Shown here piece by piece: positions 1-6,174 of a stretch of 6,174 nucleotides of DNA; positions within the stretch are counted from its first letter, which is position 1, and every line of letters begins with the position of its first letter. The notes beneath the pieces were generated by a model. It was not told the origin of the DNA and did no database searches. It was given only the letters and a program-made list of their open reading frames with translations. The DNA comes from an uncultured Clostridia bacterium (GTDB taxonomy: Bacteria > Bacillota > Clostridia > TANB77 > CAG-508). Where the stretch lies: positions 1 through 6,174 of the forward strand of contig CAJFQT010000086.1 in assembly GCA_904419095.1 (NCBI GenBank), read 5' to 3'. Both the position numbers and the translations under genes were made by a program.

Positions 1-1220
1 ACCTCATCATCACCAATAACAATAACATAAGGAATTTGAAGTTTATCAGCATACTTCATTTTAGCTTTTAATTTTTTATCATTCAAATACACCTCTGTAT
101 TTATACCATTTGCTCTCAATTTACTAGCAACCTTTATAGGAAATTCCATATCATCAAGCATTGGAACAACCAAAACTTTAGAAATAGATTTTTGCTTTGC
201 CTGAATCAACTTCAATTCATTCAATTTATAGAACAATCTTGTCAATCCAATTGAAATACCAACACCTGGCAATTTTTTATCTGTATAATATTCAGCTAAA
301 TTTTCATATCTTCCACCAGAACAAACACTACCTAATTCTCTATAATCATTCAAAAAAGTCTCATATACTGTTCCAGTATAATAATCAAGTCCTCTTGCAA
401 TAGTCAAATCAACATTAAAGTTCTTATCTGGAACTTGAAAGGCTCTTACATATTTAACAGTTTGTGTTAACTCTTCAAGACCTTCTTTATATGTATCATT
501 ATCTATGCCCAATTCTGCTAACTTTTCTAGTTTTTCATCAGAAGTTCCTTCTATTTCTATAAATCCTATTATCTTATCAATTGCTTCGTTTGACACATCC
601 AATTCTTGTAATTCTTTTACTACTTCTTCTTTTCCTATTTTTTCAATCTTATCTATTATTCTCAATATCTCTGTTGAATTTTCTTTTTGATTTATACTCT
701 CAAATAGTCCATTCAATAATTTTCTATTATTTATTCTAATAGTAAAATTATCAAAACCTAGCTCTTTAAATACATTATAAATAACACTTGGAATTTCAGC
801 ATCATTCATTGTATTTAACTCGCCATCACCAATTATATCAATGTCACATTGATAAAATTCACGAAATCTACCCTTTTGTGCTTTTTCTCCTCTATATACT
901 TTTCCTATTTGATATCTTCTAAAAGGGAAACTTAAATTCCCATAATTTTTTGCAACAAACTTTGCAAGAGGAACAGTTAAATCAAATCTCAAAGATAAAT
1001 CTGTATCACCTTTTTGAAAGCGATAAATTTGTTTTTCAGTTTCTCCTCCTGCCTTTGCAAGTAATACTTCTGAAAGTTCTATAATTGGTGTATCTAATGG
1101 CAAAAAGCCAAATTTTTGATAAGTTTTTTCTATAGTATTTTTTATTTGCTCAAATAATATTTGTTCTTCTGGTAATAACTCCATAAACCCTGCTAATGTT
1201 CTTGGTTCTGTTTTACTCAT
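1..1220 (-). CDS. hisS: Histidyl-tRNA synthetase (HisRS), class IIa, C-terminus cut by window edge
   Basis: This enzyme charges tRNA-His with histidine in the cytoplasm, using ATP. I read 406 codons from the ATG at 1218-1220 down to position 3 without a stop; about the last half of the anticodon-binding domain lies outside the window. The protein begins MSKTEPRTLAGFMELLPEEQ. Class II motif 2 is at about residues 100-130 (FRRYQIGKVYRGE followed by GRFREFYQCDIDIIG). The histidine-specific RGLDYYTG loop is at 276-283, a glycine-rich SGGRYENL at 301-308, and motif 3 (GVGISIGLTRLF) at 319-330. The anticodon-binding domain starts near 347 (SKVLVVPMLDD). The intact RGLDYYTG loop argues for a true synthetase rather than the HisZ paralogue. 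The motif 2 region resembles eukaryotic HisRS more than the E. coli type. A GAAAGGA ribosome binding site lies 10 bases before the ATG. It is downstream of the MBL hydrolase in the same direction. Confidence 0.97.
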   Translation of the reverse strand, partial: MSKTEPRTLAGFMELLPEEQILFEQIKNTIEKTYQKFGFLPLDTPIIELSEVLLAKAGGETEKQIYRFQKGDTDLSLRFDLTVPLAKFVAKNYGNLSFPFRRYQIGKVYRGEKAQKGRFREFYQCDIDIIGDGELNTMNDAEIPSVIYNVFKELGFDNFTIRINNRKLLNGLFESINQKENSTEILRIIDKIEKIGKEEVVKELQELDVSNEAIDKIIGFIEIEGTSDEKLEKLAELGIDNDTYKEGLEELTQTVKYVRAFQVPDKNFNVDLTIARGLDYYTGTVYETFLNDYRELGSVCSGGRYENLAEYYTDKKLPGVGISIGLTRLFYKLNELKLIQAKQKSISKVLVVPMLDDMEFPIKVASKLRANGINTEVYLNDKKLKAKMKYADKLQIPYVIVIGDDE

Positions 1221-1397
1221 AACTTCACATTCCTTTCATTTTTAACTTTAATTTTATATTGGTTTACATTTTATCACAAAATTTATTAATCTGCAATATT
1301 TTCAAAATCCAAGTTTTAGGTTACTACAAATATGAATTAGAACATTTATCCATAATAAATCCTCAAGTGCAAAAATGCATTTATTTCAAATCTATAT
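1221..1397 (-). promoter_or_regulatory. hisS upstream gap with a possible weak promoter; no T-box
   Basis: This is 177 bases of AT-rich non-coding sequence between the hydrolase stop and hisS. On the minus strand a TATAAA (plus positions 1253-1258) lies about 15 bases after a TTGTGA, a poor -35 match at short spacing, so a hisS promoter is possible but weak. Many Firmicute aminoacyl-tRNA synthetase genes carry a T-box leader. I looked for the conserved T-box bulge sequence (AGGGTGGNACC on the coding strand) and for a terminator hairpin and saw neither. hisS may simply be read through from rel and the hydrolase. Confidence 0.3.
1231..1237 (-). promoter_or_regulatory. Ribosome binding site of hisS
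   Basis: On the minus strand this reads GAAAGGA, 10 bases before the hisS ATG. It supports that ATG as the start. The next in-frame Met, at residue 13 (GFMELL), lies inside a conserved N-terminal block and is therefore too late. Confidence 0.75.
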
Positions 1398-2045
1398 CTA
1401 AAATTCCCTTTTCAAATCCAAATATAAATGTTTTTCTACCTCAATTTTTGTTGGTCTTCCATGTCCAGGATATACAATTGTTTCTTCTGGTAACACTAAT
1501 AATTTATTTATAATAGAATCCATTATTTCTTCTCTACTAGATGTTGGTAAATCTGTTCTTCCCCATGTTCCAGCAAACATTGTATCTCCTGCAAACAAAC
1601 ATCCTTCTTGTTTGCAATATAATGAGGTACTTCCTTTGGTATGTCCGGGTGTATGTATTACTTGAAATTCTATATTGCCCAAGTGCAATAAATCTTTATC
1701 ATCTATTCTTGAATCAGCTTCTAATTCAATCTCTGGTATGTCTATTAATTCTGATAGATTAATATATTTATCATTAAGTCCATCACTATCAAATCTATGT
1801 ATTAATATTTTTCCACCACATCTCTGCTTTAGTTCTGTAACACCTCCTATATGGTCACTATGACAATGTGTTAAATAAATATATTTAAGTTTACCATTTA
1901 ATACATTTTTTATTAAATTCTCTATTTTTTCTACATCTCCTGCCGGATCTATACACATTATTTCTTTTGTATCTTCGTCAAATATTATATAACAATTTGT
2001 TGGATCTCCAATCCATGTTTTAATTTGTAATCTTTTTAGTATCAT
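1398..2045 (-). CDS. Metallo-beta-lactamase-fold hydrolase, glyoxalase II-like
   Basis: This is a 215-residue cytoplasmic hydrolase expected to bind two metal ions, usually zinc. The family ligands are all visible: the HxHxDH motif in THCHSDHIGG (H60, H62, D64, H65), H135 in HTPGHTKGS, D154 in FAGDTMF and H195 in YPGHGRPT. WGRTDLPTSS at 161-170 is typical of the small single-domain glyoxalase II-like branch (YcbL-like). The length matches that branch, which lacks the C-terminal substrate-binding domain of classical glyoxalase II, so the substrate cannot be told from sequence; a thioester or other small-molecule hydrolase is likely. No signal peptide is seen. The start is well set by AAAGGAG five bases before the ATG. 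Proteins of this family commonly sit between rel and hisS in Clostridia, and here it lies in the same direction as both. Confidence 0.93.
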   Translation of the reverse strand: MILKRLQIKTWIGDPTNCYIIFDEDTKEIMCIDPAGDVEKIENLIKNVLNGKLKYIYLTHCHSDHIGGVTELKQRCGGKILIHRFDSDGLNDKYINLSELIDIPEIELEADSRIDDKDLLHLGNIEFQVIHTPGHTKGSTSLYCKQEGCLFAGDTMFAGTWGRTDLPTSSREEIMDSIINKLLVLPEETIVYPGHGRPTKIEVEKHLYLDLKREF

Positions 2046-2050
2046 TTTTT

Positions 2051-2057
2051 CTCCTTT
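2051..2057 (-). promoter_or_regulatory. Strong ribosome binding site of the MBL hydrolase gene
   Basis: The minus strand reads AAAGGAG, then five A residues, then ATG. This is close to ideal and fixes the start at 2045. An A-rich leader (about 2058-2083) separates it from the palindromic element. I see no clear -35/-10 pair there, so transcription probably comes from rel. Confidence 0.8.
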
Positions 2058-2084
2058 GTTAATAATTTTTATTTTTAATTTTTA

Positions 2085-2140
2085 GGTCCGTCCCCAAAAT
2101 CCCTCCTAGGAGGGATTTTAAGGACCGTCCCTAAATCCCT
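2085..2140. repeat. Palindromic intergenic repeat (REP/MITE-like) between rel and the MBL gene
   Basis: The core 2096-2119 is a perfect 24-base palindrome centred on CCTAGG (2105-2110). It is flanked by arms GGTCCGTCC (2085-2093) and GGACCGTCC (2122-2130), which pair at seven of nine positions across a 2x2 internal loop. The arms also belong to a near-direct repeat: 2085-2104 and 2122-2140 both read GG(T/A)CCGTCCC, then a short A-rich step ending AAATCCCT. The right copy overlaps the first two bases of the rel stop codon (2139-2141, read on plus). The element is clearly richer in G and C than its surroundings. No T-run follows it on the coding strand, so it does not look like an intrinsic terminator. 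GGGACGG-type palindromes are, from memory, common dispersed elements in Clostridia, so a non-autonomous mobile or REP-like element is my best reading. In the mRNA it would form a stable hairpin. Confidence 0.75.
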
Positions 2141-4343
2141 ATTTTTTTCTTCTTACATCATATACACTATCTACTTTTCTTATTGCCTTTAATATCTGAT
2201 TTAGTTCTTGAATATTTTCTACTTCAACACTAACGTCTATTATTGCTATATGTTCTTTTGTTGTTTTTGTATTTACTCCTACTAGTTTTGCTTTTGCTTC
2301 TTTTATTGCTGTTAGTACATCCACTAATAATCCTGTTCTGTCATTTGCAAGTACTTCTATATCTACTTTGTAGATTTCATTTGCTTCTTTGTACCATTCT
2401 ACATCAATCATTCTATTTTCTTCTGATAGTAAGTCTTTTACATTTGCACAGTCTTTTCTGTGTACTGATACTCCTCTTCCTTTTGTTATATATCCTACAA
2501 TTTCGTCTCCTGGCAATGGATTACAACATTTTGAAAGTTTAACTAAACAGTTGTCAATTCCTTTTACTACTACACCAGAACTTGATGGTTTTGTTTTTCT
2601 TTCTTTTTGAATTTTAGCAAGTTCTTGCATTTTCTGTTCTATGTCTTCTTCTTTATGGTCCTTTCTATACTCTTGTAATACTCTTGCTATAATTTTTACA
2701 GCTGAATTTGCACCAAATCCTACTGCAGCATACATTTCGTCTAAATTTTTGTATTTGTATTTTTCAAGCATTGGATCTATATATTGATTTTTAAATAGGT
2801 CTGCATGTGTATATCCTATTCTTTTTATTTCTTTTTCTATTAAGTCTTTTCCTTTTTCTATGTTTTCTTCTTTTTGTGCTTTTTTAAACCAACTTTTAAT
2901 TTTATTTTTTGCTGCAGTACTTTTTACAAATTTTAGCCAATCTCTACTTGGTCCTTTTGAATTATCTGATGTTATTATTTCTATGATATCTCCACTTTTC
3001 AATGGGGTTATTATTGGCATCATTTTACTGTTTATTTTACAACCTACCATATGATTTCCAATCTCTGCATGAATTGTATAGGCAAAATCAATTGGTGTTG
3101 CTCCTCTTGGTAAGACCTTTATTGCTCCTTTCGGAGTAAATACATATACCTCATCTTCAAAAAGTTCTTTCTTTAATGTATCTAAAAATTCTTGTGGGTC
3201 TTGTAAATCTTTTTGCCATTCTAGAGTTTCTCTAAGCCATGCTAATTTATCTTCTTCTACCTTTACAGATTGTTTTTTACCAAAATAACTTGCTTCTTTA
3301 TATGCCCAATGTGCTGCTATACCATATTCTGCTACTCTATGCATGTCCCAAGTTCTTATTTGTACTTCAAATGGTGTCCCCTTTTCTCCTAATAATGTTG
3401 TATGGATTGATTGATACATATTTGGTTTTGGAACCGCTATATAATCTTTGAATCTACCTGGCATTGGGCTGTATAACTCATGTACAACTCCTAATGCTGC
3501 ATAACAATCTTTTACAGAATTTACCAAAATTCTAAGTGCAAATAAATCATATATTTGGTCTAATGTTTTATTGTCTCTTTTCATTTTTCTATAAATACTG
3601 TATAAATGTTTTGCTCTTCCTGTAACTTCTGCTTCTATCCTTTGTTTTTTTAATGCTACTTTAATATCTCCCATTATTTTTTCAATAAATTTTAGTCTCT
3701 CTTCTCTTTTTTTGTTAATTCCTTCTACTAATTCATGATATTCTTCTGGATGTAGATACTTAAATGATAAATCTTCAAGTTCCCATTTCATTGAATATAA
3801 ACCTAAACGATTTGCAAGTGGTGCATATATTTCCATTGTTTCTTTTGCATTTGCTATTTGTCTATCTCTTTTTAAGTATTTTAATGTCCTCATATTGTGC
3901 AGTCTATCTGCTAGTTTTATTAATATAACACGAATATCTTTTCCCATGGCAAGAAACATTCTTCTATAATCTTCTACTTGTCTTTCTTCTACTGAAAATA
4001 TTTGCTGAACTTCACCAAGTTTTGTAACACCTGCAACCATATCAGCTATTTCATCGCCAAATTCTTTTCTTAAATCCGCATCTGTAACATCAGTATCTTC
4101 AACAACATCATGTAATAGCGCTGCTGCTATTGTGTTTTCATCTAATCCCGTATCTGCTAATATATATGCTACATTTAGTGGATGTATTATATATGGCTCT
4201 CCTGAATTTCGTTTTTGGTCTTTGTGTTTTTCTACAGCTAAATTATATGCCTTCATTATAAGTTTTGTGTCTGTTCTTCTTGAATGTTCTTTTCTTTTAT
4301 TTATTACATCTTGAATCGTTATTTCTCTTTGTTCTTGCATCAT
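2139..4343 (-). CDS. rel: Bifunctional (p)ppGpp synthetase/hydrolase, long RelA/SpoT homologue (Rel)
   Basis: Rel makes the alarmone (p)ppGpp from ATP and GDP/GTP on starved ribosomes and also hydrolyses it. From the ATG at 4343 it has 734 residues, normal for a long RSH protein. The HD hydrolase domain (about 30-195) keeps H54, H78-D79 (LLHDVVEDT) and D146 (KLADRLHNMRT). The synthetase domain (about 230-350) has GRAKHLYSIYRK at 242-253, YDLFALR at 265-271, RFKD at 297-300, Y310 and E326 (FEVQIRT). The RFKD motif is the form found in bifunctional Rel/SpoT; monofunctional RelA has ExDD. TGS follows at about 398-460 (VYVFTPKGAIKVLPRGATPIDFAY). A zinc-finger/CC domain has C606, C607, H628 and C632. 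A C-terminal ACT domain covers about 657-732. Both active sites appear intact. A GTG at 4349 would add two codons but overlaps the ribosome binding site. Confidence 0.97.
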   Translation of the reverse strand: MMQEQREITIQDVINKRKEHSRRTDTKLIMKAYNLAVEKHKDQKRNSGEPYIIHPLNVAYILADTGLDENTIAAALLHDVVEDTDVTDADLRKEFGDEIADMVAGVTKLGEVQQIFSVEERQVEDYRRMFLAMGKDIRVILIKLADRLHNMRTLKYLKRDRQIANAKETMEIYAPLANRLGLYSMKWELEDLSFKYLHPEEYHELVEGINKKREERLKFIEKIMGDIKVALKKQRIEAEVTGRAKHLYSIYRKMKRDNKTLDQIYDLFALRILVNSVKDCYAALGVVHELYSPMPGRFKDYIAVPKPNMYQSIHTTLLGEKGTPFEVQIRTWDMHRVAEYGIAAHWAYKEASYFGKKQSVKVEEDKLAWLRETLEWQKDLQDPQEFLDTLKKELFEDEVYVFTPKGAIKVLPRGATPIDFAYTIHAEIGNHMVGCKINSKMMPIITPLKSGDIIEIITSDNSKGPSRDWLKFVKSTAAKNKIKSWFKKAQKEENIEKGKDLIEKEIKRIGYTHADLFKNQYIDPMLEKYKYKNLDEMYAAVGFGANSAVKIIARVLQEYRKDHKEEDIEQKMQELAKIQKERKTKPSSSGVVVKGIDNCLVKLSKCCNPLPGDEIVGYITKGRGVSVHRKDCANVKDLLSEENRMIDVEWYKEANEIYKVDIEVLANDRTGLLVDVLTAIKEAKAKLVGVNTKTTKEHIAIIDVSVEVENIQELNQILKAIRKVDSVYDVRRKK

Positions 4344-4346
4344 ATA

Positions 4347-4355
4347 CACCCCTTT
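4347..4355 (-). promoter_or_regulatory. Ribosome binding site of rel, deciding the start
   Basis: The minus strand reads AAAGGGGTG then TAT ATG ATG. The in-frame GTG (4347-4349) shares its G with the GGGG tract and so cannot be served by it. The ATG at 4341-4343 lies five bases after AGGGG. The ATG at 4338-4340 lies eight bases after it, or six if pairing runs through GGTG. I prefer one of the tandem ATGs; they differ by a single residue. Confidence 0.65.
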
Positions 4356-4412
4356 TTTGTTTAATTTATATTTAGATTATTGTATTGTAATATTGTAATT
4401 TTCTACTATATC

Positions 4413-4441
4413 TTTCAATTTATGGTATTGTGTGTTATAAT
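4413..4441 (+). promoter_or_regulatory. Putative extended -10 promoter of the small membrane-protein gene
   Basis: A perfect TATAAT at 4436-4441 is preceded by TG one base away (4433-4434), the extended -10 form. A weak -35, TTTCAA at 4413-4418, lies 17 bases upstream. The transcript would start near 4448, giving a leader of about 60 bases that contains the dyad at 4465-4483. Confidence 0.55.
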
Positions 4442-4464
4442 TATGTTATGTAACTATTAAAATT

Positions 4465-4483
4465 TGATATGATTTTCATATCA
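4465..4483. promoter_or_regulatory. Perfect inverted repeat in the leader, operator-like
   Basis: TGATATGA and TCATATCA form a perfect 8-base dyad around a TTT spacer. It lies downstream of the proposed -10 and upstream of the ribosome binding site. This position suits a repressor operator or a short mRNA hairpin. The stem is AT-rich, so a DNA-binding site is more likely than a stable RNA structure. No regulator gene is present in the window to pair with it. Confidence 0.4.
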
Positions 4484-4510
4484 TTGCTTAAGGAAAGGAT
4501 TGACAAAAAT

Positions 4511-4873
4511 ATGAAAAAAATCACATCAGAAAAAGAAGCAAAATATGTTGGACCTATCTGGGCTATTTTATGTGGCTATGTAGTTTTACTTTGGACTAAC
4601 ACTTTAGCACCACATTCAAAAATAGAAATCTTCCAACGGTTAATATCCATCATAGGAATAATTAGCTTTGCTATACTTATTTCTTACAGATTATACTCAG
4701 ATGGTTTCAAAAAGATTTCTTTATTCGTGCTTGGGTTAACAATTTTAATGACATTTTTCATTAATAACACTATATTGAACCCTAGCTTAGTTGCTTCTTT
4801 TTCACTAATGCTACTTTTCTTCCCAATAGGTTACATGATTGGATTAGTCATAAGATATGTGCGGAAGAATTAA
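4511..4873 (+). CDS. Small four-helix integral membrane protein, unknown function
   Basis: I do not recognise this 120-residue protein. Hydrophobic stretches at about 13-31, 42-62, 68-86 and 92-115 indicate four membrane helices. A charged start (MKKITSEKEAK), R60/K67/K68 between helices 2 and 3, and a basic tail (RYVRKN) place both ends in the cytoplasm by the positive-inside rule. There is no signal-peptide cleavage site, catalytic motif or cysteine pair. The reading frame is open back to an ATG at 4469, but that codon lies inside the 4465-4483 dyad and has no ribosome binding site. The ATG at 4511 follows GGAAAGGA (4492-4499) by 11 bases, a little long. It is the only plus-strand gene, divergent from rel and convergent with recJ, in the slot where apt often lies. 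Two of its four Arg codons are CGG, which I did not see used for Arg in the flanking genes; this is weak evidence of later acquisition. Confidence 0.75.
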   Translation: MKKITSEKEAKYVGPIWAILCGYVVLLWTNTLAPHSKIEIFQRLISIIGIISFAILISYRLYSDGFKKISLFVLGLTILMTFFINNTILNPSLVASFSLMLLFFPIGYMIGLVIRYVRKN

Positions 4874-4877
4874 TCTT

Positions 4878-4922
4878 AAAGGTAAGACTTTGTTTTCATT
4901 TATTGAATTCAAAGTCTCCTTT
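4878..4922. terminator. Hairpin between convergent genes, likely bidirectional terminator
   Basis: The stem AGACTTTG (4885-4892) pairs with CAAAGTCT (4910-4917). It is extended outward by AAAGG (4878-4882) with CCTTT (4918-4922) across a two-base bulge, and inward by TTCA (4895-4898) with TGAA (4904-4907). It lies just after the membrane-protein stop (4871-4873) and just before the recJ stop (4927-4929), as expected for a shared terminator. On the plus strand it is followed by TCCTTTTATAT, a modest T-tract. The minus-strand side has no good T-run, so termination of recJ is less certain. Confidence 0.6.
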
Positions 4923-4926
4923 CCTT

Positions 4927-6174
4927 TTATATAGACTTCATTATATCTTTCAAATTAATTTGCACACTATCTATTCCATTAAAAGAATTAATTTCTAACA
5001 TACCAGCCACATCTATTTTATCTCCTATTTTGTATTCTTCTGCTAAATTCCCCATATTAAATCCTATTGCATTAACTATATTGTTTCCTTCTCTTAAAGT
5101 TAGTTTCAGATGTTTTCCTTCTGTTAAAGCTCTTATTGAATCAATCTTTAAATTCTTTATTACAAAAATCGGCATTTTATTTCCTTCTCCAAAAGGTTCT
5201 AATTTTTGAAGACTTTCAACCATTTCCTTATTAATATCATTTAAACTAATTTTTGCATCAATTTGTATTATTGGCATAATTTCTTCTATATGTTCATCTT
5301 CTGCTACTTGTTCTATGCTTTGGCAAAAATTTTTGAATTCGTCTCTTTTCACTGTAATTCCAATTGCCATACTGTGACCACCAAATTTTTCTATATGGTC
5401 TAAACATTTCATTAGAGCTTCATGTAAATCAAATCCTGGTATACTTCTACCTGAGCCTGTAGCCTCTTCTCCTTCATAGCATAATAAAATACTTGGCTTG
5501 AAATATTTTTCTGTTATTTTGGAAGCTACAATTCCTATAACTCCATGGTGCCAATTTTCCCCTGCAAGCACAATCATATTATTTTTGTCTAAATTTTTTT
5601 CTTCTATCTGTTTAAGTGCTTCTTCATATATATTCTTTTCTATATCCTGTCTTTTAACATTGTAATCATTTAATTTTTTTGTTAAATCTTGAACTTCATT
5701 TAAATTATTAGATAAAAATAATTTCAGAGCTTCTTCTGCATGTCCCATTCTGCCACAGGCATTTATTCTTGGAGCAACTCCAAAAGAAATTGTTGTAGAA
5801 TCAATCTTTTTATATCCAGAAGAAAGTAATAAAGATTTCAATCCTAAATTCTTCGTTTGATTTACCAGCATTAGTCCTAATTTAGCAATAACTCTGTTTT
5901 CGTCAATCAAAGGCACAATATCTGAGATAGTACCTATACAAACAATATCTAAATATTTTAAATAATTTTCTTCTTTCAAATTTAATTTAATTGAAAGAGC
6001 TTGTATTAATTTAAAAACAACTCCTACTCCCGCTAAATCTCTGCAAGGATAGACGTTATCTTTTCTTTTTGCATCGACTATAGCAATTGCATTTGGCAAA
6101 CTTTCTCCAACTTCATGATGGTCTGTTACAATTGTCTCTATTCCTAATTTATTTGCATAATCTATTTCCTGAAT
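4927..6174 (-). CDS. recJ: Single-stranded-DNA-specific 5'-3' exonuclease RecJ, N-terminus cut by window edge
   Basis: RecJ degrades single-stranded DNA from 5' ends in recombination and repair, in the cytoplasm with Mn/Mg. The frame is open to the right edge, giving 415 codons. RecJ is usually 560 residues or more, so about the first 150-200, with the first DHH-domain motifs, are missing. A TTG at 6097-6099 could be mistaken for a start but lies inside the DHH domain. In visible numbering, TDHH is at 17-20, RDLAGVG at 45-51, GTISD at 81-85 and PRINACGRM at 135-143. The DHHA1 domain follows, with ENWHHGVIG at 206-214, GSGRS at 240-244 and FGGH at 264-267. The C-terminal OB-type domain begins near 300 and includes EPFGEGN at 326-332. 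DHH, DHHA1 and OB in that order separate RecJ from the shorter NrnA and GdpP-type DHH proteins. It lies upstream of rel in the same direction but is split from it by the inverted small gene. Confidence 0.96.
   Translation of the reverse strand: MQEIDYANKLGIETIVTDHHEVGESLPNAIAIVDAKRKDNVYPCRDLAGVGVVFKLIQALSIKLNLKEENYLKYLDIVCIGTISDIVPLIDENRVIAKLGLMLVNQTKNLGLKSLLLSSGYKKIDSTTISFGVAPRINACGRMGHAEEALKLFLSNNLNEVQDLTKKLNDYNVKRQDIEKNIYEEALKQIEEKNLDKNNMIVLAGENWHHGVIGIVASKITEKYFKPSILLCYEGEEATGSGRSIPGFDLHEALMKCLDHIEKFGGHSMAIGITVKRDEFKNFCQSIEQVAEDEHIEEIMPIIQIDAKISLNDINKEMVESLQKLEPFGEGNKMPIFVIKNLKIDSIRALTEGKHLKLTLREGNNIVNAIGFNMGNLAEEYKIGDKIDVAGMLEINSFNGIDSVQINLKDIMKSI

Larger units (their letters stand above)
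4344..4510. promoter_or_regulatory. Divergent promoter region between rel and the small membrane-protein gene
   Basis: This is the only divergent gap in the window and should carry promoters in both directions. For rel, the minus strand has TTGAAA (plus 4413-4418), then TACAAT at a short 15-base spacing (plus 4392-4397). A second TACAAT copy follows because TATTGTAA is tandemly repeated at 4383-4398. For the plus-strand gene, the same 4413-4418 hexamer (TTTCAA) lies 17 bases before an extended -10. The two promoters may therefore share or compete for one site. These are weak matches read by eye. Confidence 0.45.

Noticed and set aside
1..1220. HisZ, the ATP phosphoribosyltransferase regulatory subunit, instead of HisRS
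   Set aside because: The catalytic RGLDYYTG loop and motif 2 arginine region are intact and an anticodon-binding domain begins after motif 3; HisZ lacks these.
1266..1275. Short ATTTT...AAAAT dyad upstream of hisS as an operator
   Set aside because: Five-base A/T dyads are expected by chance in sequence this AT-rich.
2085..2130. Reading the palindrome as a rho-independent terminator of rel
   Set aside because: On the coding strand the hairpin is followed by GGGGACGGACC-type sequence and then A-rich DNA, not a T-run. On the plus strand there is a T-rich stretch, but no upstream plus-strand gene needs ending.
2243..2542. Leucine-rich plus-strand open frame opposite rel
   Set aside because: It is the antisense of well-conserved rel sequence, where A/T-rich codons such as GAA, AAA and GAT read as Leu, Phe and Ile. 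It shows no ribosome binding site or family motif. The other plus-strand frames opposite hisS, the MBL gene and rel were rejected for the same reason.
4347..4349. GTG as the rel start codon
   Set aside because: It overlaps the GGGG of the only ribosome binding site; the tandem ATGs just downstream are correctly spaced.
4469..4471. ATG giving a 134-residue form of the small membrane protein
   Set aside because: It sits inside the TGATATGA dyad and has no Shine-Dalgarno sequence before it. The ATG at 4511 follows GGAAAGGA and starts a typical MKK- membrane-protein N-terminus.
6097..6099. TTG as the start of recJ
   Set aside because: The frame continues upstream to the window edge and includes the TDHH catalytic motif, so the true start lies outside the window.

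Overview
The window is AT-rich and looks like a low-GC Gram-positive chromosome, most likely a member of the Clostridia. The signs are A/T-ending codons (AGA for Arg, ATA for Ile), purine-rich ribosome binding sites, one bifunctional Rel protein, and a recJ - rel - MBL hydrolase - hisS gene order that is a familiar conserved block in that class. No species can be named from the sequence alone. Everything here is core housekeeping except one small membrane-protein gene and one palindromic intergenic element.

Layout from left to right. Positions 1-1220 (minus strand) hold hisS, cut by the left edge. Positions 1221-1397 are an AT-rich gap with at most a weak hisS promoter and no T-box. Positions 1398-2045 (minus) hold a glyoxalase-II-like metallo-beta-lactamase-fold hydrolase. 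Positions 2046-2138 are a gap filled largely by a GC-richer palindromic repeat that reaches into the rel stop codon. Positions 2139-4343 (minus) hold rel, the (p)ppGpp synthetase/hydrolase. Positions 4344-4510 are a divergent promoter region. Positions 4511-4873 (plus) hold a four-helix membrane protein of unknown function, the only plus-strand gene. Positions 4874-4926 hold a hairpin between convergent genes, a likely terminator. Positions 4927-6174 (minus) hold recJ, whose start lies beyond the right edge.

rel, the MBL hydrolase and hisS run in the same direction and could share a transcript. Together they link starvation signalling (Rel senses uncharged tRNA on ribosomes) with tRNA charging (HisRS). 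RecJ belongs to DNA repair and is a conserved neighbour rather than a pathway partner. Two genes often found in this block are not between their usual neighbours: apt (between recJ and rel) and dtd (between rel and the hydrolase). The first slot holds the inverted small membrane-protein gene and the second holds the palindromic element. I found no convincing undescribed multi-gene system. The points most worth following up are these two slots and the eukaryote-like HisRS.
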